55,692 bases of DNA from Planctomycetaceae bacterium (GTDB taxonomy: Bacteria; Planctomycetota; Planctomycetia; Pirellulales; Pirellulaceae): assembly GCA_007121535.1 (NCBI GenBank), contig SKKK01000063.1, positions 1 to 55,692 of the forward strand, given 5' to 3'. The notes under the pieces were generated by a model. The model saw only the letters and a list, made by a program, of their open reading frames with translations. It ran no database searches and had not been told where the DNA came from. Made by a program: the position numbers and the translations under genes. Numbering within the stretch: the stretch's first letter is position 1; each line of letters starts with the position of its first letter. Positions 1-8,227 of this stretch are shown here, piece by piece.

Positions 1-120
1 CCGAGCTAGCCACCCGCCGCTGGTTGGCTAACCAATCCCCCCAGCACCTCGTCTCCAGCGATCGGCCGCGAAAAACGTCCGCGCGAGCCCCCTCACCGCT
101 TCGCATTTCGCCGGGCTTCC

Positions 121-206
121 TTGACATTTAACTTTTTCGACAGAGAGACTTGCTACAAGGCCAAACGTGAACTCCAATGGAAACCTAACAAAAAGTTAAA
201 TGTCAA
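121..206. repeat. Inverted repeat, possible mobile-element remnant
   Basis: Two perfect 17-base arms (121-137 and 190-206) read TTGACATTTAACTTTTT and its reverse complement, with a 52-base spacer. The outer flank continues as GACCTGACCCC, a sequence I associate with the ends of small REP/IS200-type elements, but no transposase is present. Bases 1-551 otherwise hold no gene I can support; long open frames here run antisense to the downstream gene. It could also act as a hairpin. It lies 346 bases before the vWA gene start. Confidence 0.4.
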
Positions 207-551
207 GACCTGACCCCTATGGCGACCGCAGCCAATGTGCTTGGAGAGTACAAGAAATGATCGGGCGCGTCGCCCCGTGCACGGCGTCGACTGCCATTTT
301 TCCTTCCATACCCGTCTGCGACACACCGCGAAATCCCGCGAAATACCGCTTCCGATCGAATCGTCCTCGCTCGGGGCATCGAAGCCGGCACAACGGTTGC
401 AATGCACCGAGTTGGCCGTCCAACCCAATCGTTTGCTGGTCGGCCAAGTGGTGAGAGCATGGCATGCGACCCGGTACACAGTGTTTGCGTGGCAACGGGC
501 CCGCAGCGTATGCCGGAGCGCCCTGCTCAATTCGAAAGGGAGGATAAGACC

Positions 552-3110
552 ATGTTGTACGAGCGATTCAAATTCGGGTGGAAGACGGCAGCGGTCTTGC
601 TGCCGATGATGATGGGCGGGCTGGTGATCGGGGCCTCGCTGCCGGCGGATGCGGCGGTCCGCCACGATGGTGCGGCCGTCAAAGATGACATGCTTGTGCC
701 GGAGGGCGGCCGACTCGATGCCTTCGACGACGAAGGACAGCCGGTGGGACCTTGCCCGCTGAAGCACACCGACGTCGATGTCCAGATCAGTGGCCACTTC
801 TCGCGTGTCAACGTCGCCCAACGCTACCACAACCCCTACGACCAAAAGATCGAAGCGGTTTACACGTTCCCGTTGAGCCATCGGGGAGCTGTCGATCGGA
901 TGACGATGACCGTCGGTGATCGCGTGATCAAAGGCGAGGTCAAAGAGCGGCAGTTGGCCCGCAACATCTACGAAACGGCGCGGCAGCAGGGGCACGTCAG
1001 CAGCCTGCTGGAGCAGCAGCGACCCAATATCTTCACCCAATCGGTGGCGAATATCGAGCCCGGCGCCGAGGTGTTGATCGAGATCAGCTACGTCGAAGTA
1101 TTGGAGTCGGTGGACGGGCGATACCAGTTCGATTTCCCGATGGTCGTGGCCCCGCGTTACACGCCCGGCACGCCGCTGTCGTCCGGCCATCGGTCGCGCG
1201 GACCGGGCCATCCGTTTGCGGGCGGCACCGGCCAGGTGCCCGACGCCAGCCGCGTTACCCCCATGCCTGGCAAGCCCGACCAACGTGCCGGCCACGACAT
1301 CGCCATCACGGTCACGATCGATACGGGTGGCCCGGGCATCGTGGAACTGAAATCGGCCAGCCACGATATCGACTGGACGGTCGAGTCCTCGACGCGCGAC
1401 GACGAACTGCCACATCGGGCAACCGTCTTCCTGAAATCCGGCCGCACCATTCCGAACCAGGACTTCCGTTTGGCGTGGCGATTGAATGCCCAAGAGATCG
1501 AAGAGGCGATTCTCACCCACACCGGCGTCTATGGCGATCTTGAGAGCGGTTTCTTTACCTTGATCCTTCAGTCGCCGGAGCGAGTCTCCGACGATCTGGC
1601 CCGTCCACGGGAGCTGATCTTTGTGCTGGACAACTCCGGGTCGATGCGGGGGCGAAACGCTCGCCTGGCGGACCGTTCCGCGTTGGACGCCGCCAAGGAC
1701 GTGATTACACAAGCGATCGACACGATGCGGCCGAAGGACCGGTTCAACGTCATCAGCTTCAACCACACGCTTGACGTGCTGTGGTCGCAGCCGCATCCCA
1801 ACACACCGGAAAACCGGACCCGGGCTCGGCAATACGTCGATCAACGCCAGGGTGGTGGCGGGACGGAGATGCGCAATGCCATGCTCAAGGCGCTGAACGT
1901 CGGACCACCGGGTGATCGACCGAACCGGGCCGATCGGTCGTTCGATTACGATGACAGGGTGGATCCGGACTTGTTCAGCGATCTGGACCATGATGATGCC
2001 TCGGACCAAGTCGAACCGCTGCGCATCGTGCTGTTCGTCACCGACGGGTTGGTCTCCAACGACGCGGCCATCATCGAGGCCATCCGGCAACAAGCCCACC
2101 AGACGCGGGTGTTCACGATCGGCATGAGCAGTGCGCCCAACCGTCATCTGCTGGATGAAATGGCCCGCACCGGCCGCGGCGCCGCTGATTACGTGCTGCC
2201 GCACGAAGACGTCGCCCCCATCGTGCAGCGCTTCGCCGAGCGCGTCGCGAGCCCAGTGTTGACCGATATCGAGCTGAGTTTTGACGGGGATATTCAGATC
2301 AGCGAGCTACTGCCGTCGCCGGCCCATCTGCCGGACCTTTTCGACGTACAGCCGCTGGTCATCCATGGCCGATACACCGGCGCAGGTCAAGGTGCGCTGA
2401 CGATCCGCGGCCGGACGGGGGAAGGTCGCTACGAGCGGAAAATCGACTTGGAGTTCCCGGACGCCGAGCCGCAGCATGATATGATCGCCACCCTGTGGGC
2501 TCGTGAGAAGGTCGGCGAGTTGATGCGTGAGGGAGGTGCCGAGCGGATGAGCGATCAGGACAAGATCAACGCCATCGTCGCTTTGGGCGAAAACTTTCAG
2601 ATCGTGACACACCATACCAGCTTTGTGGCCGTCGAACTTCAACGCGTGACGATCCATGGGCAGTCGATGTTGGTACCCGTGCCCATCGAGTTTCCCGAGG
2701 GCATGTCGTGGGAAGGCGTTTTCGGCGGTGACGCATCCGGCGATCCGGACGCCCGCCAAACGGCCAACGCCCAGTCGGGTCATTCGGCCGCCGAACGACC
2801 CGAAGCGAATCGGGGCGATCGGTCGCAGCCACCCGCACCCCGCAACCCTCGTGGCTTTGCAACGGGGCCGAGTTCCGGCGGCCATAATCTGGCGCCGAGT
2901 TCCGGTGGCGGAGCACCGAGCGGCGGCGGATCGCCGGGCGGTGGTGGCGCACCTGGCGGTGGTGGCGGATCGGTGGAATGGCTGTTCCTGGCCGCCGCCG
3001 GACTGCTGGGCGCCGGACGACTGCGGCGACAGCTTCGCCGAAACTCAGTTGACACCGGTCCGGACGCATCCGGCTCGGCGAACGCCGGCCGTCCAAACCG
3101 CGGAACGTAA
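552..3110 (+). CDS. VIT/vWA-domain surface protein with GlyGly-CTERM-like tail
   Basis: An exported protein of 852 residues. The start at 552 is chosen because GGGAGG precedes it and a signal peptide follows at once (basic start, hydrophobic stretch, ADAA near residue 36). A VIT domain (about 55-190) is followed by a von Willebrand A domain (about 355-580) with an intact metal-binding DNSGSM motif. Residues 740-800 are Gly/Ser/Pro-rich. The end has GGGGGS, a hydrophobic helix (WLFLAAAGLLGAG) and an Arg cluster (RLRRQLRR). That tripartite layout matches GlyGly-CTERM signals, which rhombosortases cut in the inner membrane. The next gene downstream encodes such a protease, so I infer that this protein is its substrate and ends up surface-bound or released. 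VIT/vWA proteins usually mediate protein contacts; the partner is unknown. About 23 residues follow the Arg cluster, longer than usual for this signal. Confidence 0.88.
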   Translation: MLYERFKFGWKTAAVLLPMMMGGLVIGASLPADAAVRHDGAAVKDDMLVPEGGRLDAFDDEGQPVGPCPLKHTDVDVQISGHFSRVNVAQRYHNPYDQKIEAVYTFPLSHRGAVDRMTMTVGDRVIKGEVKERQLARNIYETARQQGHVSSLLEQQRPNIFTQSVANIEPGAEVLIEISYVEVLESVDGRYQFDFPMVVAPRYTPGTPLSSGHRSRGPGHPFAGGTGQVPDASRVTPMPGKPDQRAGHDIAITVTIDTGGPGIVELKSASHDIDWTVESSTRDDELPHRATVFLKSGRTIPNQDFRLAWRLNAQEIEEAILTHTGVYGDLESGFFTLILQSPERVSDDLARPRELIFVLDNSGSMRGRNARLADRSALDAAKDVITQAIDTMRPKDRFNVISFNHTLDVLWSQPHPNTPENRTRARQYVDQRQGGGGTEMRNAMLKALNVGPPGDRPNRADRSFDYDDRVDPDLFSDLDHDDASDQVEPLRIVLFVTDGLVSNDAAIIEAIRQQAHQTRVFTIGMSSAPNRHLLDEMARTGRGAADYVLPHEDVAPIVQRFAERVASPVLTDIELSFDGDIQISELLPSPAHLPDLFDVQPLVIHGRYTGAGQGALTIRGRTGEGRYERKIDLEFPDAEPQHDMIATLWAREKVGELMREGGAERMSDQDKINAIVALGENFQIVTHHTSFVAVELQRVTIHGQSMLVPVPIEFPEGMSWEGVFGGDASGDPDARQTANAQSGHSAAERPEANRGDRSQPPAPRNPRGFATGPSSGGHNLAPSSGGGAPSGGGSPGGGGAPGGGGGSVEWLFLAAAGLLGAGRLRRQLRRNSVDTGPDASGSANAGRPNRGT

Positions 3111-3140
3111 TGTGGCTCCTCGTAGGTGTCCCGCTTCATC

Positions 3141-3164
3141 AGCCGGGGACCGCCAACCCCGGCT
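3141..3164. terminator. Hairpin downstream of vWA gene, possible terminator
   Basis: AGCCGGGG and CCCCGGCT form a perfect 8-bp stem with an 8-base loop, starting 31 bases after the stop codon. No T-run follows, so it may only stabilise the transcript end. Confidence 0.3.
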
Positions 3165-3423
3165 ATTGCGTACAGGGAGTACCGGGCGCACGCGCGTCCC
3201 GGTGGAAAGGGCCGAGTCGTGATCTGCCACCCAAGAATAGCACAGATGGCAAAGCCGGGGCACGGATGAGTCGCAAAGTGTCGAGGGAGTTGCAAAGCCT
3301 ACGAGCCTGTTATCCGTGCCTCGGCATCGCTATCCGTGCTACTCGACACCCCTGGTCGACGAGGATTCGGGAGAAGACCTTCGCAGCGTGGCTGTTAGCC
3401 GCGGCCTAATAAGACAAACGACC

Positions 3424-3458
3424 ACTGCCCACTGCCCACTGCCCACTGCCCACTGCCC
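3424..3458. repeat. Five tandem copies of ACTGCCC in the vWA-rhombosortase gap
   Basis: Five exact 7-base units are followed by two imperfect ones (AATGACC, ACTGACT). The array ends about 14 bases before the rhombosortase start, where copy-number change could alter the leader. The 376-base gap (3111-3486) also has the hairpin at 3141; I see no gene in the rest. Confidence 0.8.
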
Positions 3459-3486
3459 AATGACCACTGACTAAGGACCCCCACTC

Positions 3487-4293
3487 ATGCTTTTTCAAAC
3501 GCTTTCGAGAATATGGCACTCTTGCCCGTGGACGCTGGGTCTTTGCGGGTTGATGTTGCTGTGCAATCTGGAACTGTTTGCAGGCGGCTCCGAGGCGGCG
3601 CAACCCGTGTTACGCTGGCTGGAATACGATCGGCCGGCGATTTCCGACGGCCAGGTTTGGCGGCTGTTGACGGGCAATCTGGTCCACTGGAGCCGAGAGC
3701 ACTTCCTGCTGGACATCGGCGTGTTTCTGTTGGTGGGAATTCTGTACGAGCGGTCGCTCGGTCGGGCCTATCCGTGGATCCTGTTGCTGTCCGGGGCCGC
3801 CGTCGGTGTCTCGTTGTTCGCCTTGGTGCCCGAGATGACGCTGTACCGCGGGTTTTCAGGCGTGGACAGCGGCCAGTTCGCCGCCGTTTTATGTCTGGAA
3901 GTGCGACAGTCGCTGAGGGACGGCAATCGGTGGTGGTTCGTGGGACCGGCGGCGATCGTTTTCGTGGTCAAGCTGGCGAGCGAATCCCTGACAGGCCAAC
4001 CGTTCTTCGGCACCGATCGCCTGGGCGACCTCGGCGACCCGCTCGCCCTGGCCCACGTGGCCGGCGTCGTCGGGGTGCTGGCCCTTTTTCCAGTTTGGCC
4101 TGACCGAACTGGATACGTTCGACCATTGTCAAGACAGACGAGCCTCCATCGCGGCCGCTGCCGCATGCATCAAGCCGCGGCCAGGCGGACCGAGCAGGCA
4201 GCGCAAGAGCGACCGGGGTCCATGATCCGGCGCCCGCCTGCCGCACGCAGCCGATCGGAAGGCTGGTTAACTACCGCGGTAGCCGAAAATTGA
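3487..4293 (+). CDS. rrtA: Rhombosortase-type rhomboid protease
   Basis: A polytopic membrane protein of 268 residues with about six hydrophobic segments. It shows the rhomboid catalytic pair: Ser124 in YRGFSGVDSGQ and His190 in ALAHVAGVVG. The early NLVHWSREHF block (64-73) resembles the conserved N/H motif of rhombosortases (RrtA family), the rhomboid branch that cuts GlyGly-CTERM tails. The preceding gene carries such a tail, which supports the call independently. The start has AAGGA about 11 bases upstream. Residues from about 210 onward are Arg/Ala-rich, not membrane-like, and not usual for the family; they may be a cytoplasmic extension. The alternative is an ordinary rhomboid (GlpG-like), less likely given the context and motif spelling. 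Confidence 0.75.
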   Translation: MLFQTLSRIWHSCPWTLGLCGLMLLCNLELFAGGSEAAQPVLRWLEYDRPAISDGQVWRLLTGNLVHWSREHFLLDIGVFLLVGILYERSLGRAYPWILLLSGAAVGVSLFALVPEMTLYRGFSGVDSGQFAAVLCLEVRQSLRDGNRWWFVGPAAIVFVVKLASESLTGQPFFGTDRLGDLGDPLALAHVAGVVGVLALFPVWPDRTGYVRPLSRQTSLHRGRCRMHQAAARRTEQAAQERPGSMIRRPPAARSRSEGWLTTAVAEN

Positions 4294-4373
4294 TCTTCGT
4301 CTGAACGTCTTCGCAATGCTTCCGGAACGAGAATGAAAGCGACTTGGCGGACGCTAATTGGTGCAGAACGTGC

Positions 4374-4649
4374 TCAACGCTGAAGTTGCTTGAGGAACGC
4401 CAGGATGGCGACGCTCATGCCGGTGGAACGCTCGGCCAGCAGATTGACCGCCGGTTCGCCGACGGAGGCTCCTTCGCGGTCCAACGCCGGCGATTGAAGC
4501 TCTTCCTGTTGCCGCAATTCGGGCACTGTGTGGCCAGTACTCGGAAGCAACGCGGCCCTGCTTGCTTTTCGAGTGGAGTCTCCGCATTGGTGATCTTGTC
4601 GAACCGGGATGAATGGAAGTCCTGGCGCTCGGACGTGACCTAAACGCTG
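4374..4649 (-). other. Open frame without start, possible gene remnant in a 469-base gap
   Basis: Between the rhombosortase and the DUF4175-like gene (4294-4762) no intact gene is seen. On the minus strand an open frame of about 91 codons ends at 4374 and is closed upstream by a stop just beyond 4649. Its translation has protein-like composition (EPAVNLLAERSTGMSVAILAF) but no plausible start codon with a ribosome site. I do not recognise it. It may be the 3' part of a lost gene, or chance. Confidence 0.18.
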
Positions 4650-4762
4650 TTATTGCGGTATAATGTACAAGGTGGCATGGGCGTTGATTTGCCATGCCTG
4701 TTGATATTGCCTTACACGAGTGGTATCATGCCGCGCGTTCGAAGTAATTTTAAGAGTCTGAA

Positions 4763-7700
4763 ATGTCGACAAATACGCTGACACGTAGAACGAAGGACCG
4801 TAAAGCCGTCTCGCCGCAGCGCGGGGTGGTCGCGGATCAATATATCGAAGCCCAGCTTAATCGCACTCGCCGCGATGTCAAAATGGTCGATCTGGCGGGG
4901 GCGGTGATGGTCCTGGCGGCGGCCGTGTTGGGAACCCTGCTGCTGTTGGCGGTCATCGATCACTGGATCGTGCCGCTGGGAGCGATGGCTCGCTGGGCCT
5001 TCTTGGCAGCCATCGTGGTCGCGTCCGGGTGGTATTTCATCCGGGCGATTATCCCGCTTCTGGTTGGTACCGTGAATCCGGTCTACGCGGCGCGCACGAT
5101 CGAGCAGAGCGAGCCTGGCCTGAAGAACAGCCTGGTGAATTATTTGATGTTTCGCGATGATCGAGCGGGTTTGCGAACAGGCATTTACGAGGCATTGAAA
5201 CACCAGGCCGCCACCGACTTGACGCATGTACCCGTCGATGCGGCGGTCGATCACACTCGGCTGCTCCGCGTAGGTTACGGGTTGGCAGCGATTTTGGCGC
5301 TGTTTGCTGCCTACACGATCGCGTCGCCGAAGAGTCCCTTCCAGACGGCTCAGCGCGTGATTTTGCCGTGGGCGGAAATCGCCCCGCCGACTCGGGTTCG
5401 CATCGAAGATGTCCAACCCGGCGATCAACAGGTTTTCTACGGCGACCAAGTGCAGATCACGGCGAACTGTTTCGATTTGCGACCGGACGAGCCCGTGACT
5501 TTATTCTACTCGTCGGAAGACGGTCGGATCAGCAACCGGTCCATCCCCCTGCATCATTCCGGCACCGGCTTGCGATACGAGGCGATGTTGCCGCCGGAGG
5601 ACGAAGGGATCGCCCAGGATTTGATCTATCGCATCCAGGCGGGGGATGCGGTAACCCCATCGTACCGGCTGACCGTCGAGCCAGCGCCAACTCTTCTGAT
5701 CGAGCAGATCGAATACGAGTATCCCGGTTACACAGGCCAATCCCGTCGGGTCGTCCCGCGAGGTGGTGACGTGCGCGGCGTCGAGGGTACTCAAGTCACC
5801 ATCCGCGCCCAGGCCAATCACCCGATCCGCTGGGCGACCATCGTGCTGAATCCGCGCGTGAATTCCCGCAGTGGTTCCCACGAAGGTGATGCGTCTAGCG
5901 TTGGCAACGGCGGAACCGAGATGGTGTCGATGCAATTCGACGACCGGCAGGCCTGGGGAACGTTCCTGCTGGAAATGCATCCCGACAACGGGCGCCCGAA
6001 ACATACGTCGTACTTGTTGAGATTCGAGACCGCCAGCGGCCAAGTCAGCGATCGAGCGCCGGAGTATCGCATCGAAGTGATGCGGGATCTGACGCCGGAG
6101 ATCGAGATCCTGACACCCACCGCACAACGGATCGAAGTGCCGGTGGATCGCCGCCAAGAAATCGAGGTCCGCGCCATCGATCCCGATTTCGGCTTGACGA
6201 ACATCGGACTCCAGGCGATGGCCGGCAACGAACAACTGCTGTCGGAAACCTTGTTCGCCGATTCGCAGGGACGCACCGGTCAGGTCGTCAGGACTTACCA
6301 GTTGGAACCGTGGATGCTGGGGTTGCGTCCGGGCGATTCGTTCAACTTCTGGGCCACCGCAGAAGATAATCGCGTCGGGGTACGTTCGGGCGAACCGGAA
6401 CCCAATCAGGCGCGCACTTCCACTTATCACGTCACCATTCTGCCTCCGGAAGACCCTGCGACGGGACCGCAGCCGACGCTGGCCGATCCGGAACAGGCCC
6501 CCGACGATGCTGACGAAGGCGCGGAACCGGCTCGGCCCGACCCGGCGGACGCCAGCGACGATTCGCCGGCGGCGGCCCCATCGGACCAGTTGCAGGAGGA
6601 TTCGGAAGATGCCGCAGATGCCGCCGACCAGGCGGACGGTGGCGGTGCGAGCGGTGACGAAGATGGCGACGCCTCGGCATCGGGCGCTTCCAGCGGCGCC
6701 GCAGATGGTGCGTCGGCAGCCTCAGATTCGGAATCCGGTCCTGGTGGCGAAGACATGGGTTCTCGCACCGCGGATGGTTCCTCGTCCGGCTCGGACAACG
6801 GCGATCGCCAAACCTCGCCCGGCGCTCCATCGTCCGATGGCCGCGAGGGATCGTCGTCGCGTGCAGGCGACTCGCCGGGCGATGCCCCGGCGGATCAGGA
6901 CGGATTGGACGACGAACCTCTGCATGACGGCGAGGTGATCGAGCGGACGTTCGAGCATCTTCAAGCTCGGAAATCGGACGACGAGACCAAGCCGAGTTCG
7001 GATTCGCCAGCCGGTGAATCGGCCGACTCGCAGCCGTCAGCAGCGGCCGACGCGGGGCCATCCGACGATGCTTCCGTCGATGAAACGGCGGCTGCTGACC
7101 AGCAAGGCTCCGATCCTTCCCGCGCATCGCCCGACGAAACGGCGGAAGACGCGCCGGGAGACTCCGTCGATGATCGAGGCCAACCGGCAGGCGCCGAGCA
7201 TACCGACTCGGGATCGGACCAGTCGCCGGGCGATGGCAGTGACGATTCTCAGACCGGCTTGGGCGACGATGGGGAATCCGGCGCCGGGCTGGACAACCAG
7301 GACCCTGCGGGCGCCCCGGCTGCGATGGGTGAAAATGTCGATCGACCGAAAGATGGCGATGCGGACCGCGATGCTCAGCCAACGACGGAGGAGACTCCAT
7401 CGCCCAGCCTGAGCGAACATCAATCGGACTCGGAAGGAGAAGGTCAGGGCGACCAGAGCGGCGGCGGCGAGCAGGGAGGCGGACAGGGCAGCCAGCAGGA
7501 GGGCCGTGACAGCAGCGGCAGCCAGAGCCCGGCGGATCAGGGCAGTGATGCGGCCGATGGCTCGGGCACGGGCGATGCCGCGCCGCAGCCCGGTGACCAG
7601 CAAACGGCCGACGCTCCCACGGAGAGTCCCGGATCGGAGCCGGGCGACGGCAGCAGCACTCAGCCCAGCGATGGCGAAGCAGGCCCCGGAGCCTCGCCCG

Positions 7701-8227
7701 ACGATGCTGCCGATCCTTCCTCGGAAGAACGTCCGGCGGGGCAGCCGAGCCCCGGCGAGTCCGAGCAGCCGGGGCCGGGTCAGCCGATGGGCGGCGGTCG
7801 CCCCGGCGAAATGGACTCGCCGCACGCGGGAACTCCCGGAGAAGAAACGGTCGTCGACGAGCCGAGCTTGCAATTTGCTGAGCAAGCGACCGATCTGGTC
7901 CTGGAATACCTGCGCGATCAACAGCAAAGTCCGGATCCGGAGCTTTTGGAACGATTGCGGTGGAACGAGGACGATCTGAACCGTTTTCTGAATCGCTGGC
8001 AGGATTTGCAGCGTCAAGCGGCGGACGACCAACACGGCCAGCGGGAGTGGCACGATGCATTACGCAGCCTCGGTTTGCGACCGGACCAGCAGGGAAGTCG
8101 CCGAATAACCGCACCGGCCGATGCGGTGGAGGGCCTGCAAGATACCGGGATTCAAAGCCGTCCCCCCAGCAGGTACCTGGAACAATTCAACGCATTCAAG
8201 AAGGGAACCGCCCGCGGCGATGAATGA
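4763..8227 (+). CDS. DUF4175-like membrane protein with giant acidic low-complexity region
   Basis: A protein of 1154 residues. Residues 45-65, 70-90 and 175-195 are hydrophobic and probably membrane-spanning. Residues 200-545 look like beta-rich outer domains, with motifs such as EYEYPGYT and the ATAEDNR block that occur in planctomycete proteins of the DUF4175 type. From about 565 to 1010 the sequence is almost wholly Ser, Asp, Gly, Pro, Glu and Gln, strongly acidic and surely disordered. The last 140 residues are ordinary again (ATDLVLEYLRDQ, LNRFLNRWQDLQ) and probably fold. Homologues are often annotated only as conserved membrane proteins. The gene overlaps nadB by 8 bases, so the two are probably co-transcribed. 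The function is unknown; an envelope or scaffolding role is a guess. Confidence 0.85.
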   Translation: MSTNTLTRRTKDRKAVSPQRGVVADQYIEAQLNRTRRDVKMVDLAGAVMVLAAAVLGTLLLLAVIDHWIVPLGAMARWAFLAAIVVASGWYFIRAIIPLLVGTVNPVYAARTIEQSEPGLKNSLVNYLMFRDDRAGLRTGIYEALKHQAATDLTHVPVDAAVDHTRLLRVGYGLAAILALFAAYTIASPKSPFQTAQRVILPWAEIAPPTRVRIEDVQPGDQQVFYGDQVQITANCFDLRPDEPVTLFYSSEDGRISNRSIPLHHSGTGLRYEAMLPPEDEGIAQDLIYRIQAGDAVTPSYRLTVEPAPTLLIEQIEYEYPGYTGQSRRVVPRGGDVRGVEGTQVTIRAQANHPIRWATIVLNPRVNSRSGSHEGDASSVGNGGTEMVSMQFDDRQAWGTFLLEMHPDNGRPKHTSYLLRFETASGQVSDRAPEYRIEVMRDLTPEIEILTPTAQRIEVPVDRRQEIEVRAIDPDFGLTNIGLQAMAGNEQLLSETLFADSQGRTGQVVRTYQLEPWMLGLRPGDSFNFWATAEDNRVGVRSGEPEPNQARTSTYHVTILPPEDPATGPQPTLADPEQAPDDADEGAEPARPDPADASDDSPAAAPSDQLQEDSEDAADAADQADGGGASGDEDGDASASGASSGAADGASAASDSESGPGGEDMGSRTADGSSSGSDNGDRQTSPGAPSSDGREGSSSRAGDSPGDAPADQDGLDDEPLHDGEVIERTFEHLQARKSDDETKPSSDSPAGESADSQPSAAADAGPSDDASVDETAAADQQGSDPSRASPDETAEDAPGDSVDDRGQPAGAEHTDSGSDQSPGDGSDDSQTGLGDDGESGAGLDNQDPAGAPAAMGENVDRPKDGDADRDAQPTTEETPSPSLSEHQSDSEGEGQGDQSGGGEQGGGQGSQQEGRDSSGSQSPADQGSDAADGSGTGDAAPQPGDQQTADAPTESPGSEPGDGSSTQPSDGEAGPGASPDDAADPSSEERPAGQPSPGESEQPGPGQPMGGGRPGEMDSPHAGTPGEETVVDEPSLQFAEQATDLVLEYLRDQQQSPDPELLERLRWNEDDLNRFLNRWQDLQRQAADDQHGQREWHDALRSLGLRPDQQGSRRITAPADAVEGLQDTGIQSRPPSRYLEQFNAFKKGTARGDE

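Noticed and set aside
153-2204. A 683-codon minus-strand frame
   Set aside because: It lies antisense to the vWA gene, is rich in Arg and His in the manner of GC-driven shadow frames, and has no domain signature.
3424-3458. CRISPR-like array
   Set aside because: Units are 7 bases with no spacers, and there are no cas genes.
6432-8114. A 560-codon minus-strand frame opposite the low-complexity region
   Set aside because: It results from the GC-rich repetitive codons of the real gene; its translation is Arg/Pro low complexity.
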